Source: an uncultured Bacilli bacterium (lineage in GTDB: Bacteria; Bacillota_I; Bacilli_A; RF39; UBA660). Taken from it: DNA of 51,302 bases. The notes below the pieces were generated by a model, which was not told the origin of the DNA, did no database searches, and saw only the letters and a program-made list of their open reading frames with translations. The position numbers and the translations under genes were made by a program. The stretch is taken from the NCBI GenBank assembly GCA_934163035.1, contig CAKPJX010000010.1, positions 1 to 51,302 on the forward strand, written 5' to 3'. Below are positions 34,802 to 43,395 of the stretch, piece after piece (position 1 is the first letter of the stretch; every line of letters starts with the position of its first letter).

Positions 34802-35599
34802 ATGTTAAATGACTTAATAAAAATGGCTCCTATCCAAGCCCTTATAGCTGGATTATTTACTTGGAGTATTACTATGCTTGGAGCAGCTATTGTATTTTTA
34901 TTTAAAGAGGTTAAAAAAGGCATAATGGATGCCTTATTGGGATTTTCGGCTGGGGTTATGATAGCGGCTTCTTTTTGGTCGTTATTGAGTCCTGCTATTG
35001 AAATGGCTAATAATTTAAAGATGATTTCTTGGCTTATTGTTTTCTGTGGATTTTTTAGTGGTGGGGTTTTATTGTTTTTAGGTGATAAAGTATGTGACTT
35101 TTGCATGAAGAAGAGAAATACTGAGAATAGTAGTAAAATCAAAAGATGTTTAATGCTCATTTTTTCTATTACACTTCACAATATTCCTGAAGGTCTTGTG
35201 GTAGGAGTTGCTTTTGGTTCATTAGTATACAATATATCAGGTTCTTCTTTGATGTCAGCTATGACTTTAGCACTTGGTATTGGACTACAGAACTTTCCTG
35301 AAGGTAGTGCTGTTAGTCTTCCATTAAGACGTGAAGGATTTTCAAGATTTAAGTCCTTCTTCTTTGGTCAATTAAGTGGATTTGTTGAGCCAATATTTGC
35401 GGTAATTGGAGCATTACTTGTTTTAAAAATTCAAATGCTTTTACCATTTTTACTTTCTTTTGCAGCTGGAGCTATGATTTATGTTGTTGTTGAAGAATTA
35501 ATCCCAGAAAGTCAAACTAATAGCAAAAAGGATTTAATGGCTTTATTTACATTAATCGGCTTTTCTATTATGATGATTTTGGATGTAGCCTTAGGATAG
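34802..35599 (+). CDS. ZIP-family metal transporter (ZupT-like)
   Basis: 265 residues with eight membrane segments. The metal-binding motifs of ZIP transporters are present: HNIPEG (after LMLIFSITL) and QNFPEG in GIGLQNFPEGSAVSLP, plus EELIPES near the C-terminus. A cytoplasmic loop after helix 3 contains CDFCMKK and a short lysine-rich stretch. It should import Zn2+, and possibly Fe2+ or Mn2+. Own terminator; no regulator nearby. The start has GGTGATT upstream. Confidence 0.9.
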   Translation: MLNDLIKMAPIQALIAGLFTWSITMLGAAIVFLFKEVKKGIMDALLGFSAGVMIAASFWSLLSPAIEMANNLKMISWLIVFCGFFSGGVLLFLGDKVCDFCMKKRNTENSSKIKRCLMLIFSITLHNIPEGLVVGVAFGSLVYNISGSSLMSAMTLALGIGLQNFPEGSAVSLPLRREGFSRFKSFFFGQLSGFVEPIFAVIGALLVLKIQMLLPFLLSFAAGAMIYVVVEELIPESQTNSKKDLMALFTLIGFSIMMILDVALG

Positions 35600-35632
35600 A
35601 AAAAACTATTACATTTTTGTAATAGCTTTTTC
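35600..35632. terminator. Bidirectional terminator
   Basis: CTATTAC (35606-35612) pairs with GTAATAG (35619-35625), with AAAAA before and CTTTTT after. It serves the ZIP gene and the convergent M23-type lysin gene. Confidence 0.85.
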
Positions 35633-35639
35633 TCTTTGA

Positions 35640-36302
35640 TTAATCTAAATATACCTTTTGATTTTCTTTTAAATAGATTCCATATAGGCCAGCTTTTTTA
35701 CATACAAATATTGGTTTTTTTTCTGGTACTGATGGAGCTGGTTCTGTTTTATTGTTATCATTTTTATTATCATCTGTTTTATTATTCTCATTTGCTATTT
35801 TTTTAAATTGATAGCCATGACTATTTATAATATTAATACTGTCATCTATCCAAAGACATTCTTCTGGCTTTTTACCATTGTCAATTGAATAGTATCCATT
35901 TTTATTTTTGTGCCATCCTGGTGGGGAAAATTTGCCTTTTGCGCATTCTATATGGCAATGATTACCTGTTGCATTTCCTTTTTTTCCTTCTGAATAAAAC
36001 TCTTCTCCTTTTTTTATCAATTTACCTATATATAGGTTACTTACATCATTTGCGTGGCAAAACATGATGGTCATATAGTCTTCTGTTCCATCTGGATATA
36101 ATACTTTATCGGTGCTTTCTAACCAAACCTCATTCGCATCGGGCTCATATATTTTTTTTATTGTTCCAGTAAATGGTGCTTTTAAATAGCTAATACCAGT
36201 ATCTTTTCCAGCATCATCTATAGCGTAACTATCTATATGAGTTCCTTCTCCATAGCCTTGGGTTATTCGCATGTTACTACTTGGATAAAGTGGTTGTTCC
36301 AT
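35640..36302 (-). CDS. M23-like peptidoglycan endopeptidase, phage-lysin type
   Basis: 220 residues, no signal peptide. The N-terminal half is an M23/LytM-like domain: EGTHIDSYAID in place of the H-x3-D motif, IMFCHAND, and GNHCHIECAKG with the H-x-H zinc pair. A polar linker (NKTDDNKNDNNKTEPAPSVP) leads to a C-terminal binding-like tail. Lack of a signal peptide plus overlap (26 bases) with a holin-like gene upstream indicates a phage-type lysis cassette: the holin would let the enzyme out of the cell. Confidence 0.7.
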   Translation of the reverse strand: MEQPLYPSSNMRITQGYGEGTHIDSYAIDDAGKDTGISYLKAPFTGTIKKIYEPDANEVWLESTDKVLYPDGTEDYMTIMFCHANDVSNLYIGKLIKKGEEFYSEGKKGNATGNHCHIECAKGKFSPPGWHKNKNGYYSIDNGKKPEECLWIDDSINIINSHGYQFKKIANENNKTDDNKNDNNKTEPAPSVPEKKPIFVCKKAGLYGIYLKENQKVYLD

Positions 36303-36639
36303 TATTATCCTCCTTATTTATAATATTTTCTATTGGAATAGATATGTTTTTTTTACTTGCAATTTCACTGTATGATGATAGTTTTCCTTCTAGTGTTTTA
36401 TAAATTGTGTCAGCTCCTATGAATGAAAATAGTCCAATCCATAAACTTGTTGGGAAAGTAATTTCTGTAAATGTTATACAAAATACTATTCCTATTAATA
36501 TATTAATAATTAATGAATAATTGGAGAGACAGCTACTACTTGAAAAACAACATTTGGTTTTTTGAATAAATGCACATGTTATAGCACTTAAGGCAATTGA
36601 TATTATTAAGGTCTCTTTTAAAAAATTTATTTTTAACAT
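36277..36639 (-). CDS. Holin-like membrane protein
   Basis: 120 residues. Two or three membrane segments (about 8-26, 42-60, 66-83), a Cys/Ser-rich loop (KTKCCFSSSSCLS) and a polar C-terminus. The pattern TFPTSLWIGLFSFIGADTIYKTLEGKL is typical of phage holins of Gram-positive hosts. Holins open the membrane to release lysins. It lies directly upstream of and overlaps the M23-like gene. Ribosome binding site AGGAGG at the ideal distance. No other phage genes are nearby. Confidence 0.65.
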   Translation of the reverse strand: MLKINFLKETLIISIALSAITCAFIQKTKCCFSSSSCLSNYSLIINILIGIVFCITFTEITFPTSLWIGLFSFIGADTIYKTLEGKLSSYSEIASKKNISIPIENIINKEDNNGTTTLSK

Positions 36640-36694
36640 ACAAACCTCCTCCCAATATTATATGCATGATGATTAGTTTTGCTATAAAAATTTA

Positions 36695-36730
36695 AAAGAA
36701 AAAGCTTTGAAGTATATATCTTCAAAGCTT
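36695..36730 (-). terminator. Terminator of rplM-rpsI
   Basis: On the minus strand AAGCTTTGAAG pairs perfectly with CTTCAAAGCTT around a 7-base loop, followed by T-rich sequence. It separates the ribosomal operon from the holin/lysin pair. Confidence 0.9.
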
Positions 36731-36750
36731 GATATGCAAGAATACAATAA

Positions 36751-37176
36751 TTAACGTTTAGAGAATTGTGGTGCACGACGTGCTTTCTTAAGTCCTGGTT
36801 TCTTACGTTCTTTCTTACGTGGATCTCTTGTAATAAATCCTTCTTTCTTTAGAACTTTTCTGAAACTATTTTCAGAATCTTCAGGAGTTGTTGAATCATA
36901 TGCTAATAGTGCTCTTGTAATAGCATGACGGATTGCTCCAGTTTGACCAGAGAAACCTCCACCTCTTACTTTAGCATCTACATCGAATAATTCCTTAGTA
37001 TTAGTAATTTCTAATGGTTGCATTAAGTCCATAATTAATACTTCATATGGAAGATATTCTCTTACGTCCTTACCATTAACTGTTACTTTTCCTTTTCCTG
37101 GAGTTAATGTAACTGTAGCTACACTTGTCTTTCTGTGACCTGTTCCCTTATAAACATTTGTTTTTTCTTTTGCCAT
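36751..37176 (-). CDS. rpsI: 30S ribosomal protein S9
   Basis: 141 residues. S9 contacts the P-site tRNA through its C-terminal tail, here ending KKARRAPQFSKR as in other bacteria. GTGHRKTSVATVTL at the start and GGGFSGQTGAIRHAITRALL in the middle are diagnostic. It follows rplM by 11 bases, the usual L13-S9 operon. The start has AGGAGG upstream. Confidence 0.98.
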   Translation of the reverse strand: MAKEKTNVYKGTGHRKTSVATVTLTPGKGKVTVNGKDVREYLPYEVLIMDLMQPLEITNTKELFDVDAKVRGGGFSGQTGAIRHAITRALLAYDSTTPEDSENSFRKVLKKEGFITRDPRKKERKKPGLKKARRAPQFSKR

Positions 37177-37187
37177 AATTGAGCCTC

Positions 37188-37619
37188 CTACTTAACTTCA
37201 AGCTTTTCTGGCTTTTGAGCCTCATGCTTGTGATCTTCTAAAGCGTATACAAATAACTTTTTGTACATCTGTCTTCCTAGTCTGTTATGTGGAAGCATAC
37301 CCTTTACTGCTCTTTCCATCATTTCAACTGGATATTGTTCTCTCATTGTTCTTGCGTTTCTTTCTCTTAATCCTCCAACATACATTGAATGATTATAATA
37401 CATTTTGTCATCTAACTTATTACCAGTTAAATTAACTTTTTGTGCATTAACAATGATAATATTGTCTCCACAATCAATGTGTGGTGTATATGTTGGCTTA
37501 TGTTTACCACGTAAGTATGTAGCAGCTAATGTTGCTACTCTACCTAGTGATTTTCCTTCAGCATCAATAACATACCACTTACGTTCTACTGTTTCTTTTT
37601 TTTGCATATAACTTGTCAT
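37188..37619 (-). CDS. rplM: 50S ribosomal protein L13
   Basis: 143 residues from the ATG at 37619, which has AAGGAGAG upstream; the 13-codon longer frame starts in the leader and would be too long. The patterns KWYVIDAEGKSLGRVATLAA, YTPHIDCGDN, NHSMYVGGLRERNARTM and VKGMLPHNRLGRQMYKKL are those of L13, an early assembly protein of the large subunit. First gene of the rplM-rpsI operon, behind an L13-type leader. Confidence 0.98.
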   Translation of the reverse strand: MTSYMQKKETVERKWYVIDAEGKSLGRVATLAATYLRGKHKPTYTPHIDCGDNIIIVNAQKVNLTGNKLDDKMYYNHSMYVGGLRERNARTMREQYPVEMMERAVKGMLPHNRLGRQMYKKLFVYALEDHKHEAQKPEKLEVK

Positions 37620-37698
37620 ATTTTTTACTCTCCTTTTACTTAAATCAGACTTTCCCACGGTCTAATTTATGTGGGGATATTCGAATGTACCGTCTATG
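37620..37698 (-). promoter_or_regulatory. L13-type leader, likely autoregulatory
   Basis: The roughly 75-base 5' UTR folds with AGAC/GTCT and CGGT/ACCG pairings and CCCAC/GTGGG between the promoter and the ribosome binding site. Position and size match the L13 leader of Firmicutes, by which L13 is thought to limit its own synthesis. Assignment is by eye. Confidence 0.55.
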
Positions 37699-37727
37699 AT
37701 TATACTAAATAATGGTATAAAATGCAA
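37699..37727 (-). promoter_or_regulatory. Promoter of rplM-rpsI
   Basis: On the minus strand TTGCAT (37722-37727), 17 bases, TATAAT (37699-37704). Confidence 0.8.
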
Positions 37728-37813
37728 GTGTTTTTCACTGTTTTATACAATTGTTCAATGAATTTCTATATTAATATCTGATGGTTAATAATTTAAACAT
37801 TGCATTTACTAAA

Positions 37814-38548
37814 TTAGTGATATTTTACATCTGTTAAATATAGGCCTTCAGCTGGTGCTGTTTTACCGGAATTACTTCTATCTTTACTTAATAATATGTC
37901 TTTTACTGCAGTTGGCTCTAATTTTTCCTCACCAACTCTAATTAGTATGCCAACCATATTTCTTACTTGATATCTTAAAAAACCAGTTCCTCTAAAGATA
38001 ATTGTTAGTTTTCCTTTATTAGATAATATTTTGGCTGTATTTATGGTCCTTACACAATTCTTTTTATCTTTATTTTCGGTTACAAAAGCTCTAAAATCAT
38101 GAGTACCTTTAAAGCACTTGATTGCTTTTTTCATCTTACCTACATTTAATTTGTGATTATATTGAAAAACATAGTTTCTTTCTAGGGGATTATATTCATT
38201 CATATTAATATAATATTTATATTCTTTCGAAATTATATCATATCTTGCATGAAAGTTATCATCGACTTTCTTTACTTTTATAATATGAATATCATTTGGT
38301 AATTTAGTATTCATAGCTCTTTTTAATTGATTTTCATTTATTTTCACATTTAGGTCAGTATGAATATATTGGCACGTAGCGTGAACTTTCTTATCTGTTC
38401 TTCCTGTTGCTACTACGGGAGCTTCTTTATTATTGTTTATACTATATAAGGCGTCTTCTAATTCCTGTTGGATTGTTTTTTTATTTGGTTGTCTTTGAAA
38501 ACCATAATAATTGCTGCCATCATATGAAAATTTAATTAAAAAACGCAT
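37814..38548 (-). CDS. truA: tRNA pseudouridine synthase A
   Basis: 244 residues. TruA makes pseudouridine at positions 38-40 of the tRNA anticodon arm. The catalytic aspartate lies in ATGRTDKKVHA; other family segments are FSYDGSNYYGFQRQ, NFHARYDIISKEYKYYI, GTHDFRAF and FRGTGFLRYQVRNMVG. It is in its standard place upstream of rplM, but the ecfT gene usually found next to it is missing; only 33 bases holding a hairpin (38561-38581) separate it from the ATPase gene. Confidence 0.96.
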   Translation of the reverse strand: MRFLIKFSYDGSNYYGFQRQPNKKTIQQELEDALYSINNNKEAPVVATGRTDKKVHATCQYIHTDLNVKINENQLKRAMNTKLPNDIHIIKVKKVDDNFHARYDIISKEYKYYINMNEYNPLERNYVFQYNHKLNVGKMKKAIKCFKGTHDFRAFVTENKDKKNCVRTINTAKILSNKGKLTIIFRGTGFLRYQVRNMVGILIRVGEEKLEPTAVKDILLSKDRSNSGKTAPAEGLYLTDVKYH

Positions 38549-38581
38549 ACTTCCTCCTTTTTTCCACAGATTTTGTGGAAA

Positions 38582-39373
38582 CTATACATGTTTGTAAATA
38601 TCTTTTATAAGATCTCTTATATCTTTGTGGTAATCAATTCTTACTTTTTTTTCTTTTTTTGCTCTATTAATAAATTCAACAATAGATGGTATTTCTAAAC
38701 CATTCTTTTTTAAGTAAGATACTCTTTGATATATATCTTTTGTTGGACCATCCAATAGTATCTGACCATTTTTTATAATAATCGTCCGTTTTATATATTT
38801 ATATATATAGTTACTATTACCGGTTATTATAATAATTACTTTTTTATATTGATCCTGCATTCTTTCTAGAAGCATTAGTATTTTCTTTTGATAATTTAAA
38901 TCAAAATAAGTAAAAGGCTCATCTAATATAATTATGTCTGGATTTGTTAATAATTTAGTAGCTATTTGAATTAATTTTTTTTCACAGTTTGATAAAGTAG
39001 TTATACTTCTTTTTTTGTATGATAAATCTAAGCCCACTATTTTTAAGGAACTATTAATTTTTCTCAAGTCATCTTTAGTTTCAAGATTTTTTAATCGCAT
39101 TTCATTCAATAAATAATCCAATACTGTTTCTGTGTATGACGGAAAATATGGTACTTCAGTTATTATGGATGTCTTTTCAGTATATAGAAATTTATTTGAA
39201 CTTGTTATTTGAGTATCTTGAATAAATATTTTTCCTTTGTAATCAATGGGGTTTTCCAAAAAAGAAAGTAAATCTTTTACATTTTTTCCAGTTATTCCTA
39301 TTAACTCATCACTATTTAAATTTATATTTAATTTGAATTCTTTAAATTGAATTTCATTTAGACCTAGTTCCAT
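38582..39373 (-). CDS. Degenerate EcfA2-type ABC ATPase
   Basis: 263 residues in the place of ecfA2. EcfA2 hallmarks remain: ILDEPF (149-154), LLDGPTKDIYQ and the C-terminal EIPSIVEFINRAKKEKK. The Walker A is lost (GITGKNVKDLL, 26-36, where GxxGSGKS is expected), and the signature reads LSNCEKK (127-133) instead of LSGGQ. The frame is intact and overlaps the other ATPase gene by 10 bases. ATP binding at its own site is unlikely. Likely to pair with the EcfA1-like protein; no EcfT scaffold is nearby. Confidence 0.75.
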   Translation of the reverse strand: MELGLNEIQFKEFKLNINLNSDELIGITGKNVKDLLSFLENPIDYKGKIFIQDTQITSSNKFLYTEKTSIITEVPYFPSYTETVLDYLLNEMRLKNLETKDDLRKINSSLKIVGLDLSYKKRSITTLSNCEKKLIQIATKLLTNPDIIILDEPFTYFDLNYQKKILMLLERMQDQYKKVIIIITGNSNYIYKYIKRTIIIKNGQILLDGPTKDIYQRVSYLKKNGLEIPSIVEFINRAKKEKKVRIDYHKDIRDLIKDIYKHV

Positions 39374-40155
39374 AATTTTTCCACCAGTCTTTCTTGATCT
39401 AGTTCTAATTCTGATATTAGATCATAGTCACGTAATTTTACTGATAGATCTAGCATGAATGGTAAGTCAAGACCTAACTTATTTAATGTATTATCTTTTT
39501 CTAAGACATCTAGTGGGGCACCTTTTAAAACTACTTTTTCATTATCAATTATGTATAAGTAATCACTATATAGACTATCTTCTAAGTTTGATGTAGTCAT
39601 AATAATGGTTGCTTTTTCTATTTCTTTATGTTCTAGTAATATAGCTATTATTTTCTTCTTGTCCCTGTCTGTAAAATATTTTAGTATGTCATCAAGCAAA
39701 ATTATTTTATTTTTTTTTAGTATGGATAAAGTAAGCATACATTTTATTTGATCGCCTGTGGATAACTTTTTTAAATTTTGTTTTAAACATTTTGTGAGTC
39801 CTAATGATTTTATAATATTGTTACTATGTGTATCATTTTTTGAAATATAGTTTTTGTATACTAAATAATTTAGTTCATCTTCTAGTGTTGAAAAGTTAAA
39901 CTCTATTCTTTCTGGAATAATTGTAGATATAATTTTTGCTAAATCATTTTGCTTATATGTTGCTATATCATTGGAAAATATAAAAACATTACCATTTGTA
40001 ATATTTATACCGCCTAATGTTTTTATTAATGTTGTTTTGCCACAATTATTAGGACCAGAGATAGCTATAAATGTATTATTTGGGAACGAAATACTTAAGT
40101 TTTTAAAGGCAAATGGTAATGATAAGTTAGTTAGTTCTAAAATATTGTTTACCAT
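39364..40155 (-). CDS. EcfA1-type ABC ATPase, partly degenerate
   Basis: 263 residues at the position of ecfA1. Walker A GPNNCGKTT (34-42) is usable. The signature is LSTGDQ (131-136), Walker B is LLDD (153-156, Asp instead of the catalytic Glu), and no switch histidine is visible (IIMTTSNLED). The C-terminal LKGAPLDVLE ... LPFMLDLSVKLR fits the EcfA1 family. Together with the degenerate EcfA2 partner, the normal energy-coupling-factor motor for vitamin uptake looks altered. The two ATPases could drive a different or slow transporter, or be regulatory. Confidence 0.75.
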   Translation of the reverse strand: MVNNILELTNLSLPFAFKNLSISFPNNTFIAISGPNNCGKTTLIKTLGGINITNGNVFIFSNDIATYKQNDLAKIISTIIPERIEFNFSTLEDELNYLVYKNYISKNDTHSNNIIKSLGLTKCLKQNLKKLSTGDQIKCMLTLSILKKNKIILLDDILKYFTDRDKKKIIAILLEHKEIEKATIIMTTSNLEDSLYSDYLYIIDNEKVVLKGAPLDVLEKDNTLNKLGLDLPFMLDLSVKLRDYDLISELELDQERLVEKLWN

Positions 40156-40209
40156 TTTTACACCTCCAATGTTTTTTATTATATACTATATATATTTAAA
40201 AGCCAACAT

Positions 40210-40962
40210 TTAGTTGACTTTTTTCTTTTGAATTTTGTAGGCTAATCTAAGTAGTGCTTTATCTGATAAAAATCTTCCAAAGAACTTTGCACATTTCATT
40301 TTGAACCCTGGGATGATTAACATTTTATTTTCAAACATTTTATCTATTGCATATTTAGCTACATCTTCACTTTTTAATTGTTTTATATTAAATTTTACGC
40401 CTGCTACATTATTGAAATTTGTTTTGATAGGACCTGGGCATAATACAGAAATGTGAACATTACTCTTTTTCTTCTTTTGTTCATAGTAAACGCCCTCAGT
40501 TAGATGATAAACATATGATTTAGTAGCATAATATGTACTCATTAGTGGACCTGGCTGAAAAGCTGCTGATGATGCAACATTTAATATATAACCAAAGTTT
40601 TTCTTTTCCATATCTTTTAAGAACAGTTTCGTTAAGATATGAACAGCTTTGACATTAGTATTTATCATATCTAGTTCTTTATTTAAATCTGTTTCTGTAA
40701 AATATCCGCAATCGCCAAATCCAGCATTATTTATCAAGATATCAATATTTTCCTTTTTAGTTAAAGCATATAGTTCTTTTACTTTTTGCTCAACGGCTAG
40801 ATCAACAACAATAATTGTCACTTTTGTTTTTAATTGTTTTTGAACTTGTTCTAGCTTTTCTTTTTCTCTTGCTACTAAAATCAATTCATGTTTTTGTTTT
40901 GCTAAATATTTAGCCATATCTAGTCCTATTCCAGAAGATGCTCCAGTTATTAGTACTTTCAC
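40210..40962 (-). CDS. Short-chain dehydrogenase/reductase
   Basis: 250 residues from the GTG at 40962; the upstream GTG of the longer frame lies inside its ribosome binding site GAGGTGAT. Classical SDR: cofactor motif TGASSGIG, NNAG in ILINNAGFGDCG, catalytic Ser in LNVASSAAF and YYATK (Tyr-x3-Lys). The C-terminus is basic. It belongs to the DltE/YqjQ-like group with unknown substrate. It has its own promoter (TTGCTA-18-TATAAT) and is separated from the ribosomal operon by a terminator. Inserted between rplQ and the EcfA genes. Confidence 0.88.
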   Translation of the reverse strand: MKVLITGASSGIGLDMAKYLAKQKHELILVAREKEKLEQVQKQLKTKVTIIVVDLAVEQKVKELYALTKKENIDILINNAGFGDCGYFTETDLNKELDMINTNVKAVHILTKLFLKDMEKKNFGYILNVASSAAFQPGPLMSTYYATKSYVYHLTEGVYYEQKKKKSNVHISVLCPGPIKTNFNNVAGVKFNIKQLKSEDVAKYAIDKMFENKMLIIPGFKMKCAKFFGRFLSDKALLRLAYKIQKKKVN

Positions 40963-41007
40963 TTGTATCACCTCATTATAATTATACCAAAAAGAATGTT
41001 ATTTTAG

Positions 41008-41033
41008 CAAAAAAAAGACACTTTTAAGTGTCA
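41008..41033 (-). terminator. Terminator of the alpha operon after rplQ
   Basis: On the minus strand GACACTT pairs with AAGTGTC in a tight hairpin, followed by at least eight T. Confidence 0.9.
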
Positions 41034-41037
41034 ATTT

Positions 41038-41448
41038 TTAGGCTTCTTTTTTCTCAGCTTTCTTTGTAGTCTTCTTTGCTTTCTTTTCTTCTTCTGGTTT
41101 AGCTTCTTCAACTAACTTTAAGATAACCATTAATGCGTCATCTCCACGTCTTTCATCAAGCTTTAAGATTTGAGTATATCCGCCGTTACGATTTTCATAA
41201 CGTTTTGCTAAATCATTAAAAACTTTATTTACTACTTCTTTATCATTATGTAAGAAAGCTAAAGCTTTACGGCGTGAAACTAAATCACCTTTTTTACCAT
41301 AAGTAATCATCTTCTCAACGAATTTGCGTACTTCTTTGGCTCTTGTATCAGTAGTAGTGATGCTTTCATTCATGATTGTTTGTTTAGTCATTGTTGCTAG
41401 CATACTTCTTCTATGTTTAGTTTCTCTTCCTAATTTTCTATATGCCAT
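41038..41448 (-). CDS. rplQ: 50S ribosomal protein L17
   Basis: 136 residues. The N-terminal MAYRKLGRETKHRRSMLATM and the KGDLVSRRKALAFLHN region are diagnostic. The C-terminus is extended by a Lys/Glu-rich tail (KKAKKTTKKAEKKEA) longer than in most relatives. Last gene of the alpha operon, 17 bases after rpoA, followed by a strong terminator. Confidence 0.97.
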   Translation of the reverse strand: MAYRKLGRETKHRRSMLATMTKQTIMNESITTTDTRAKEVRKFVEKMITYGKKGDLVSRRKALAFLHNDKEVVNKVFNDLAKRYENRNGGYTQILKLDERRGDDALMVILKLVEEAKPEEEKKAKKTTKKAEKKEA

Positions 41449-41465
41449 ATTCTTTCCTCCTTATT

Positions 41466-42416
41466 TTAGTCGTCATCACGTAAGATTAGACCCATATCTC
41501 TAATTTTGTCTAATACTTCTTTTAGAGATTTTTTACCTAAATTACGTATTTTCATCATATCAGATTCACTTTTATTAACAAGGTCTTGTAGAGTATGTAT
41601 ACCTGCTCTTTTTAAGCAGTTATATGCTCTTACAGAGAAATCTAGGTCCTCAATAGATGTTTCTAGTGCTTTTACTTTTGGATCTTCAGTTTTTTCAATC
41701 ATCATACCACTAACATCAGCAATTGATGATAAATCTGTTAATATGTTAAAATGTTCTATTAAGATGCGTGATGCTAAAGCGATAGCTTCTTCAGGTTTTA
41801 TTGAACCATTTGTCCATACATCTAAAATTAATTTATCATAGCTTTCGTCTTGTCCTACACGAGCGTTTCCTACTTCGTATGAAACTCTTTCAATTGGTGA
41901 ATATAATGAATCTATTGCTATAACACCTGCTTTTTTAATGTCATGTATCTTTTTATTTTCTTCACTTTTAACATATCCTCTACCATTAGTAACAGTCATT
42001 TCCATATCTAATGTTGCACCTTTTGAAAGTGTGGCAATAACTTTATCCTTATTAATTACCTCAATATCTGCATCATGTTCAATATCACCTGCTGTAACTT
42101 CTCCTTCTTTTGTTGCGTGAATATGTATTGTTTTAGGTTCGTTTGAATGATTTTTTAATACTACACCTTTTAGATTTAAAATAATTGTAGTAACGTCTTC
42201 ATAAACACCATCTATTGTTTGGAATTCATGAAGTACACCATCAATTTTAATACTGCTGATTGCACTTCCTGGAAGTGATGATAACATTACTCTTCTTAGT
42301 GCATTTCCTATTGTAGTACCAAAACCTCTTTCTAACGGTTCTAATTCGAATCTTCCATAAAAATTACTTTCTACAGAATCTGTTATTTTATAAATTGGTT
42401 TTTCAAATTGTAACAT
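41466..42416 (-). CDS. rpoA: RNA polymerase alpha subunit
   Basis: 316 residues. The N-terminal assembly domain (ESNFYGRFELEPLERGFGTT, GNALRRVMLSSLPG) and the C-terminal DNA-binding domain (SVRAYNCLKRAGIHTLQDLV, RNLGKKSLKEVLDKI) are complete. It nucleates polymerase assembly and its C-terminal domain touches UP elements and activators. Standard position between rpsK and rplQ. Confidence 0.98.
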   Translation of the reverse strand: MLQFEKPIYKITDSVESNFYGRFELEPLERGFGTTIGNALRRVMLSSLPGSAISSIKIDGVLHEFQTIDGVYEDVTTIILNLKGVVLKNHSNEPKTIHIHATKEGEVTAGDIEHDADIEVINKDKVIATLSKGATLDMEMTVTNGRGYVKSEENKKIHDIKKAGVIAIDSLYSPIERVSYEVGNARVGQDESYDKLILDVWTNGSIKPEEAIALASRILIEHFNILTDLSSIADVSGMMIEKTEDPKVKALETSIEDLDFSVRAYNCLKRAGIHTLQDLVNKSESDMMKIRNLGKKSLKEVLDKIRDMGLILRDDD

Positions 42417-42459
42417 GAAACTAACCTCCCTTTATTTATTTCCACTTAAGATTTATTTT

Positions 42460-42843
42460 CTATCCACGAGGTCGTTTTGGTGGACGACATCCGTTATGTG
42501 GTATTGGTGTAACATCTGAAATTGAAGTTACTTCTAATCCAGCTGTTTGTAATGAACGAATAGCTGTTTCACGTCCTGGTCCTAATCCTTTTACACGAAC
42601 TTCAACTTTGCGCATTCCCATATCATAAGCTGCTTTACCTGCAGCTTCTGCTGCCATTCCTGCTGCAAATGGAGTTGATTTTTTACTTCCTTTAAAACCA
42701 ATAGCTCCAGATGATGCCCAACTAATTACATTTCCTTCACTATCTGTAATTGTAGTAATTGTATTATTAAATGTTGAATGAATATGAGCAATTCCTTCTG
42801 GAACATTCTTTTTTACTTTCTTTTTTCTAGTCTTATAAGCCAT
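42460..42843 (-). CDS. rpsK: 30S ribosomal protein S11
   Basis: 127 residues. Markers are GIAHIHSTFNNTITTITD, WASSGAIGFKGSKKSTPFA, VRVKGLGPGRETAIRSL and the end TPIPHNGCRPPKRPRG. S11 forms part of the platform near the mRNA exit path. In the conserved order rpsM-rpsK-rpoA. Confidence 0.98.
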   Translation of the reverse strand: MAYKTRKKKVKKNVPEGIAHIHSTFNNTITTITDSEGNVISWASSGAIGFKGSKKSTPFAAGMAAEAAGKAAYDMGMRKVEVRVKGLGPGRETAIRSLQTAGLEVTSISDVTPIPHNGCRPPKRPRG

Positions 42844-42879
42844 AAGTCTTACCTCCTTTTTTTATATTAAACTAAGTTC

Positions 42880-43248
42880 CTAAACTTTTTTCTTATTTGC
42901 TACTGTCTTACCTTTTCCCTTACGAGTACGGGCATTACGATTAGTTCTTTGTCCTCTTACAGGTAAACCTTTTTTATGACGTGTTCCTTGGTATGAATTA
43001 ATTTCCATTTTTGTTTTAATATTCATACTAACATCACGACGTAAATCTCCTTCTGTTAGATGCTTATTAATTTCATCACGAATTTTGATTAGATCTTCTT
43101 GTGATAAATCTCTTGTTTTTGTTTCTGGATTAATATTTACCTTTTCCAATATTTGTTTTGCAAGACGTCTTCCAATTCCATAAATGTAAGTTAATGATAT
43201 ACAGATATGTTTATCATTTGGAATGTCTACACCTTTAATACGTGCCAT
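42880..43248 (-). CDS. rpsM: 30S ribosomal protein S13
   Basis: 122 residues. Markers are MARIKGVDIPNDKHICISL, YIYGIGRRLAKQIL, and the basic C-terminal tail beginning QGTRHKKGLPVRGQRTNRNA. S13 contacts the 50S subunit and P-site tRNA. Follows rpmJ by about 20 bases. Confidence 0.98.
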   Translation of the reverse strand: MARIKGVDIPNDKHICISLTYIYGIGRRLAKQILEKVNINPETKTRDLSQEDLIKIRDEINKHLTEGDLRRDVSMNIKTKMEINSYQGTRHKKGLPVRGQRTNRNARTRKGKGKTVANKKKV

Positions 43249-43267
43249 TTAATACACCTCCTATAAA

Positions 43268-43381
43268 TTAACCTTGTCTTTGTTTGTGTTTTGGGTTTTC
43301 ACAAATTACCATTATTTTACCTTTACGCTTAATGATTTTACATTTTTCGCAAATCTTTTTTACTGATGGTTTTACTTTCAT
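43268..43381 (-). CDS. rpmJ: 50S ribosomal protein L36
   Basis: 37 residues. The product starts MKVKPSVKKICEKCKIIKRK and ends ICENPKHKQRQG, with the zinc ribbon CEKC ... C ... H of the zinc-binding L36 form. It lies between infA and rpsM as in Bacillus. A GGAGGG ribosome binding site precedes the ATG. Confidence 0.96.
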   Translation of the reverse strand: MKVKPSVKKICEKCKIIKRKGKIMVICENPKHKQRQG

Positions 43382-43395
43382 TAATATCCCTCCTA

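Noticed and set aside
34768..35160. 130-codon minus-strand frame opposite the ZIP transporter
   Set aside because: It is antisense to a clear eight-helix ZIP gene; its composition mirrors the real gene and there is no ribosome binding site.
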